A stretch of 64,000 bases of DNA from Sipunculus nudus (taxonomy: Eukaryota; Annelida; Sipuncula; Golfingiida; Sipunculidae), in contig CM049313.1 of NCBI GenBank assembly GCA_026874595.1, positions 62,995,659-63,059,658 on the forward strand, given 5' to 3'. The notes beneath the pieces are model-generated. The model saw only the letters and a list, made by a program, of their open reading frames with translations. It did no database searches and was not told the DNA's origin. The number at the start of each line of letters is the position of its first letter. Position 1 is the stretch's first letter. Positions 57,681 through 64,000 of this stretch are shown here, piece by piece. The position numbers were made by a program, and so were the translations under genes.

Positions 57681-60600
57681 GCTTTAACACAAATTATAAA
57701 GTAAACAGGATATAATATACCCTTTTCACAGTATGTTATATAACAAAATGTCACTGATCAAATGTCAAAGGATACAAGTTACAATTAATCAAGTGATCTA
57801 TAGGTCATGATGCACCACTGCCTAGCTGAACAATACTAAAAAGTGTTGCAGTAACTTTTTGTTACAAAGCACATAGTTGTGGCTTGGTAGGAGGAACAGA
57901 GATGATGTGGTTGTGATAAAGTCACATGTCAACCCAGAAACTGTAACATATTCATTGGCCTAACAGTGAACATGGTTTGGTGATCAAGCTATGACCACTT
58001 TTTTTATGGTGTTACAGCACAAGGGATATTAGCGCCATTCCGGCACTCTGACATTAGAGTCTACAATCAGCACAGTATTATCTAAGTGCCTTTACATCTT
58101 TCAAGGAGGACTGGACTGTAATGCTTGATGAGGATGCAAAAATTTTCCTCATTTTTAACAATGCCTCCTGGCCTACAAGTTCACTGTCACTTGAAATATA
58201 CCAGACAAATTATAGCTGTTTTACTATACTTTCTAATAACTACCGTAAAAGTCGTTACAGAAGTCACATCCTTATTACAAGTCGCATACTGACTTTAAGG
58301 ATTCCTCCGGAGAAAAGCCGTTCAAGTTTTGTTTCAGGAAAAGTCCATAATATAGGTCGCACCCAGACTTCAGAGGCGTCCCAACCACCTGATACTTATG
58401 GAATTTAAGTATCATTCCTTGTGGTGCAAGATTACAACCAACGTCCCCGTAGTACTAATGTGGTTTATTAACTAGTAAACCATTTAAACATAAAACTAAT
58501 TGGACAGCTTTAATACGATGCTTATATTTAAGGAATAACAAGAAAATCATTACATATAAAGTAGGGGTTTGATTGTCAGGTAAGATTTGTACGTTAAAGA
58601 TCGTCAAAAGTATGGAGGATTCATTACACTATGATCAGTTTGCGCACGCGTGACCAGTCTCAAACCGATGCATTGGGCATATTTTTAACTAAAGATTATT
58701 GAAGGATGGAAAGAATAATTTAGTTTGAATTTATTCATCTAATTTCTTTAATGGGCTCTCAAACTGAATTAAGTAGCCCTTGAATTAATTGTTACAACTT
58801 ACCATCAAGGCGCGGTACATGCATGGTATCATTTAAATCACTGAAATATGTCAGTCAACAAGGGGATAATGAACGCTTTAAAGACCGGTCAGTTAAATAA
58901 AAAAATAAACATAATTGAATTTACGGGTATTATATTTACTGAGACTAATGATTTTATTCTGTGATAATATCTGGAAAGTCCAATTTCCATCGTTATCATT
59001 GAATATATTCAAATGGCTTAGATGTATGGCAGACTCGGCCGTATTGAATCAAATCCGTCAGGACACCAAACGATGCCGGTTCCCGTGGAATTTAGGTACG
59101 TATGTGGCAATTTCAGAAAATAAAATATATACTTGTATAGTGAGACTATTCTGTTTTAACTGTTAGAATACTGATAAATCATTCTGCAAGTTTGTTGAAT
59201 TTCTGAATGCATGAATACAAGCATGGCTCACACAGTAACGGGATGATAGCCAACTTGTATGCAACATGGAAAATGGCCCTTTACCACAGAGACAGATTCC
59301 TAGTTTTGTTTGCAAGTTTAGATGTATTCTTTTGTGTTAATTCTTCACTATTTTGCCTAATAATAACATTATGGGCACTCACTTTAAGGCATAATCGGTG
59401 GCAAAAACCCCTAATATTTAAATCAATCCAAAAGTTGTTTAAGATGCATATAAGGTCCAATACATAATATATTATGTTAAACCTGGTACAGAGCTCTTTC
59501 TAACGGTATATGCATTTGGGAAATTCACACTCATTTTTATATGAAATTTGACCATTTTATTAACTTGACTTTAATCAAATGGTACACAAATTTTAAGCCA
59601 CCAGTTACAGCAAACCCATGTTTTAGTGGGCTAATATCAAACTGTATGATAATTTTTGGAAACTATTTATTTTGTGTTTCCTCCATTACGTTTCTTTCAT
59701 GTTCAAAAGTGAAATTAGATTTTCATATTGAATTAAATTTTAAAAATCAATAGAAAGAAATGTGGTAAGAAACTGGTCAAGTTTTCAAAAGTGAATGATG
59801 AGGCCTGTTATATTCATATTGATAATCACATAAAAATTCCTCAGTTTGCTGCTGCATTCTGCTTCTATCTGATCTACAATGCATCCGAATAAGAGAGGAT
59901 TCTGAAACATTTACTTTGGCATGGCTACCTTGGATCCCTTAGCTGTGATTGACATGATGTTTAAAGATAAACACAGGCTGCAGTCACCACAAAGTCTGTC
60001 TGCAGATAAGAAAACAAGCTAACATAATGTGTGGGATGTACACTCCATGTGTGGGGTGTACTAGTCATGTCAGAGTTGCCAGTTTTATCTGGGTGTGTGA
60101 GGGTGCAGAGACCTAATCATGTTGATAAGGGGTTATGTCCAGGGAAGCCATGCTGAAAAGTATACATCCTTCATGCACTATGGCTTAGTTTGCATTCAAC
60201 GGATTTATATCACTGTGCGTTAAAATTTAATGTTTTTAATATATATATATATATATCATCAGAAAGGCCAAAGTTGGGTCAGCTATATTTAAATTGTTCA
60301 GATTAACAGCCACAGATTAAGAGCTAAAATAAATAATGGTACTGAAAATTTAACAAACTTACAAAGCAAGCCATTTATACATTTTGTTTGTTGATTGTAG
60401 AATACACAAAACACATTGGACTTGACAGAGAGGTGATCATTTTACAAAATCCAAAATTGTATTAGCACTGGTTATAAACATAGGCCAATGTAGACTAAAT
60501 AACCTCCTGCCTATACTGTGGTTGCTTGGGTTATTTGCTTCCCAGGGACCTGAACTAGTCAGAATGGATGATCCTGATAGCATCAGTGACATCAGGATAT

Positions 60601-60993
60601 TAACCCAAGATGATCCCTTTTATTGTATGAAATAAGGACTCATTGTTTACAACAATTTTCCCTGAGCTTATCTCATAGTCATAGTTTAAATGTCACCGAC
60701 ATATTCCTGATTATAAACTGATATGAAATTTAAATGGATTCCTAAGCCAACTGGTTGTCTGAATGGAAGCTACATGGTATGTGTGCCTCACAAGAAGAGC
60801 AAGTCACAGCCTGAATCCCAGTACAGAATACTGCACACAGCATATCAAGATTTGTTTTATTTTTATTCATATGTATACACTGCAGCCTTTGAGGAATTAA
60901 CTGTGCTCTTAAGACTGCTTTCTGAAGATTTATTAATTTAATAATGTTTTCTTTAATTTCAGTACAATATCTGGTTAAGAATATTAAAATAAA
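57681..60993. other. Mostly unique stretch; one MITE-like end and one possible small exon
   Basis: At 58241 ACTACCGTAAAAGTCGTTA resembles the end of the TA-flanked element at 7728, but no matching right end was found. At 59023-59093 a plus-strand piece bounded by TTTAG and G|GTACGTAT reads MADSAVLNQIRQDTKRCRFP. It could be a small exon, but it is unsupported by any family match. An AT microsatellite lies at 60238-60256. Confidence 0.35.
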
Positions 60994-63900
60994 CTAGATA
61001 TTTCTTGGCACCGCAGGTGCCATAGTATCACCAGACAATTAGCCCCCCCCCCCCCCCCTTCAACCCAGCCTTGAAGAATAGGATCCCATCTTGAATTCAG
61101 ATGCAGAGACTGACACATGGCAAGCCCCCATGGTTTCTTTTCGAATTGCCGTTGATAAGATGCATCAAACTTGTGGGTTTGGTGACAGTACTTCAAATTC
61201 TTACAAAGTTATTCTGTTTAAACATCATTTTAGCAAGAAAACAACATAAGGATGCGCCACCTGTCTTCTGCAGAAAACAATGCTATCAAAGATCTTATGT
61301 CAAATTGATTTTTGGACCAATCCATGCATCCCTCAGTGAGATATTAAAGTAAACATCATTTCAGCGTTATCGCCTCTGTGACCTTGAAAAATGCATCAAG
61401 GTCATCCATATTTGAACTTGGCCTAGCCCTTGATAAGATGCATCTAAACTGTAGGTTTGGTGACTGTACCACAAATTCTTTTTGAGTTATTGCCCTTATA
61501 TCATTTAAGCATAATCGCTGCTGTGACCTTGAAACAAGGGAGCTATGGGTCACTATGCTCAGCTGAAGTTGACCTTGAAGGTAAAAATCTAAAATAATAT
61601 CAAATGGAGATGCTGTGTAAGAGGAAGAGGTATTAAAGGCCATGATTGGTTTATATGATTGGTTTGTATTGATGAGCAAGAAATTGTTGCAAATAATATT
61701 TTGTGACCTAACCATGTGTTTCCTAATGTTGAAATTGAAGCATGTGAGCAGTTTGTGAACAAATGATCTGTAATATTACCATGATCATTAGTTGGCTTTT
61801 TGATTAACTGTTGACATTTCAGTAGTTTACACATTTGTTCAACTGAATCTATTTTTTGTATAATATATATTATTAAATATAAATGTATTTTTTAAATGAA
61901 ATTTATACAGTTGAAATATAACTAATTAACAACATAAAACAGGGCAAACAAAGCCTGATCTCAAATTCTGCTGAGGCAGGAAAATAATGAACAAATGTTC
62001 GTATTAAATCCTCATTTTTTTATTACATCAATTTTTTTTATTATAAGTTTATATTTCTATACATTTCCAATATAACATATATATCCGAATATAAAAGTTG
62101 ATTCATAAATCTTAATTGCATCATCATAAATCTCAATCTTGTCAGATAACACCACATCATGCATACAAATGTTTATTTATTTTTTACCACAAAAATATAT
62201 CTTTTAAATCTGCAAAACAATAAATATCTTAAAATAATACTTGATTTAGATTTCACAATTTTTAAATGTGTCTTTATTTATCCATAATGTGCTTCATATT
62301 TTATAAATTTAAGCATACTGATGGGTTAAATTATATTTGTTAAAATCATTTAAAAGAAAATTGATTTCTTTAAAAATGCCACATTACACAACATTGCATC
62401 TTCTTGATTACACCTTGAATTACCTTTTCAAGGAAAGTTTTTGCATATCGGAGTGGAAACAGCATTACAATGAAGGAGATACAGTGAAAACAATAACAAT
62501 TATTACTGCAGAACACTTGGTGGGTTGGGTTTGCGGGGGGGGGGGGGGGGGGGGGGGGGGTGATTGGGATGGTGATATGAGAATAACTGTACACCTGTCA
62601 CAGCAGGGGATCTCCCCCAGTGACTGTAACAAATCAGAAACCCTGGCATAGCTGACTTCCATTGACCTGGAGTGGGACCCTGCATCTGTAATCTGTAATC
62701 AAAGCAAATGACTACAACAGAGCCTCAAGAAAAAATCAATAACTAGCCTAATTTTCAAGCTTTTATTTTCAACTTTCAGATTTAAACAAATTAAATATTT
62801 AAGTTTACATGCTGTGAAAATTGAATCAATGGTACTAACAGAAAAAGAACGTGCCATGGTCAAAGTTGGGCAAAATTTAAGGTACTGATTTTATTTTTAT
62901 GCGAATAACTTAAAAAATTTACAAAATTCAGATCTAATTTTGGGTAAACAATTGAATCTTAATTAAACATAGTAATATACTTGGGAAAATAGACTCTAGT
63001 TTCAAAATTTTTCATGTTAAGTGAGTAAATATTTTTCCTGATTTTTTACAAAGTCCATTATGTTTGGGCCCATAACTTAAAGAATTTATACTTAACAGAC
63101 TTAATTTCTGGCATGTACATAGAAACTATACAGAGGAAAATTTATGGTAAATATGAGGAAAAACATATGAGTGGTTTTGATATTAGGTAGTCCTGAAGTG
63201 TGAAAATAGGTTTTTTTTTATAAAAAATTGAGGTTTTTCCTTAATTTCTCAAAGGAACGAAGTCGCAAAGACCCAGTTTTCGGCTTGGTAGGAGATCTTG
63301 GGGACATCTAACATTATGCTGAATTTTGGATTCCTAGGTCTTACGGTTTCAAAACGTGCCACATCTACGGACGGACGGACAGACGACGGACAATGGACCA
63401 CGACTATAGCTCAGATGACTTATAGTCAGCTGAGCTAAAAATGCATCAAGGTCAACCATTTTCGAATTTGACCTAGCCGTTGATAAGATGCATCAAACTT
63501 GTAGGTTTGGTGACTGTATCTCAAATTCTTACAAAGTTATTGCGTTAACATCATTTTAACAAGAAAACGACACAAGGTGGTGCCACCTGTCTTCTGCAAA
63601 AGACAAAGCTATCCAAGATCTTCGGCCAATTTGATTTTTTAGATCATTCCATGTATCCCTTACAGAGATATTGAAGATTTTGTGTGAATTTCACCAAATA
63701 TGGGAATATTCAAGGTCAAGGCCACTCTTATACAAAAGGTCATGACCCCATTTTAAAAAACATCATCCCATAACACATATCTATGTATATGCATAATATA
63801 AAAGAAATCTGTCCATTAGTTTTTGACATAAGCTCACAGTACTGTCAAGTGTAAATATTGGGGGTATTAAAAGGCATGAAAACAAGTAAGGAATAATAGG

Positions 63901-64000
63901 TGGCGCCACCAGTTTCTTGAACATGACAACCCTATCCATAATCTTCGATCAACTTGATTTTGGGATCAATCCATGCAAGATTTCTTGAGATATTTAAGAA
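60994..64000 (+). mobile_element. Family C element, copy C2 (right end beyond window; contains A5)
   Basis: The left end is CTAGATATTTCTT with hairpin GGCACC-GCA-GGTGCC (61007-61021) and arm GTATCACCAGACA, almost identical to C1. A C-run lies at 61043-61058, and C1 has a similar run at the same place. Core sequence (TGCATCAAGGTCA, GGTGGCGCCACCAGTTTCTT at 63899) continues to the window end. Confidence 0.82.
61535..63441 (+). mobile_element. Family A element, copy A5, inserted in C2
   Basis: The left end is CAAGGGAGCTATGGGTCAC, then ATGCTCAGCTGA. The right end is ACGGACGGACGGACAGACG (63367-63385) and the hairpin ending AGCTGAGCTAAAAA. Outside sequence rejoins as CCTTGAAA|TGCATCAAGG. An intact relative is CTTGAAAAATGCATCAAGG at 61383-61401, so the junction is again A|T. 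The interior unit with GGTTTTGATATTAGG is shared with A2 and A3. A G-run of 26 lies at 62535-62560. Confidence 0.82.

Overview
The window looks like a metazoan nuclear genome, most likely a bivalve mollusc. It is AT-rich and intron-dominated, with dense nested repeats, including core-tandem elements that carry ACGG/ACAG-type microsatellites near one end, as in bivalve 'pearl' elements. No prokaryotic gene organisation, rRNA or convincing tRNA was seen. The species cannot be fixed from the sequence alone.

One host gene is clearly recognisable. A SERINC (serine incorporator, TMS1/TDE1 family) gene on the minus strand runs from 42.0 kb down to at least 5.2 kb. Seven consecutive coding exons can be read: 41857-42021, 24541-24719, 20477-20571, 9240-9333, 7088-7134, 6599-6772 and 5165-5260. 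All internal exon joins are phase-compatible and the splice sites are GT-AG. The initiator exon and the C-terminal exons were not found and probably lie outside the window. Introns are very large (17.1 kb and 11.1 kb) because they hold transposons.

Two of this gene's 5' splice sites have been tandemly amplified into minisatellites. The exon 2 donor heads a 36-bp array of about 65 copies (39.5-41.9 kb), and the exon 7 donor heads a ~50-bp array of about 9 copies (6.16-6.64 kb). Each monomer carries a copy of the exon end, the splice site and the start of the intron.

The rest is mobile DNA. At least five non-autonomous element families (called A-E here) share one architecture: a hairpin next to one terminus, a subterminal inverted repeat pairing the two ends, a tandem-repeat core, and in A and B a microsatellite near the other end. 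In the opposite orientation, families C and D end in hairpin + CTAG, and several insertions have A|T junctions without target duplication, so rolling-circle (Helitron/Helentron-like) mobility is the best explanation. Families A, B, C and E have unrelated cores that nevertheless share the 12-bp palindrome GGTGGCGCCACC.

Nesting is deep. Element A1 (24955-38735) contains A2 and a full-length L1/Tx1-type LINE (28618-38260, 14-bp target duplication). That LINE is interrupted by A3 (31363-35554), which carries a 1.0-kb terminal-inverted-repeat element. A second, decayed LINE (44.4-50.2 kb) is split by elements C1, D and A4. Smaller pieces include a 1.38-kb TA-flanked inverted-repeat transposon, small MITEs, and one decayed coding tail at 23.2-23.5 kb.
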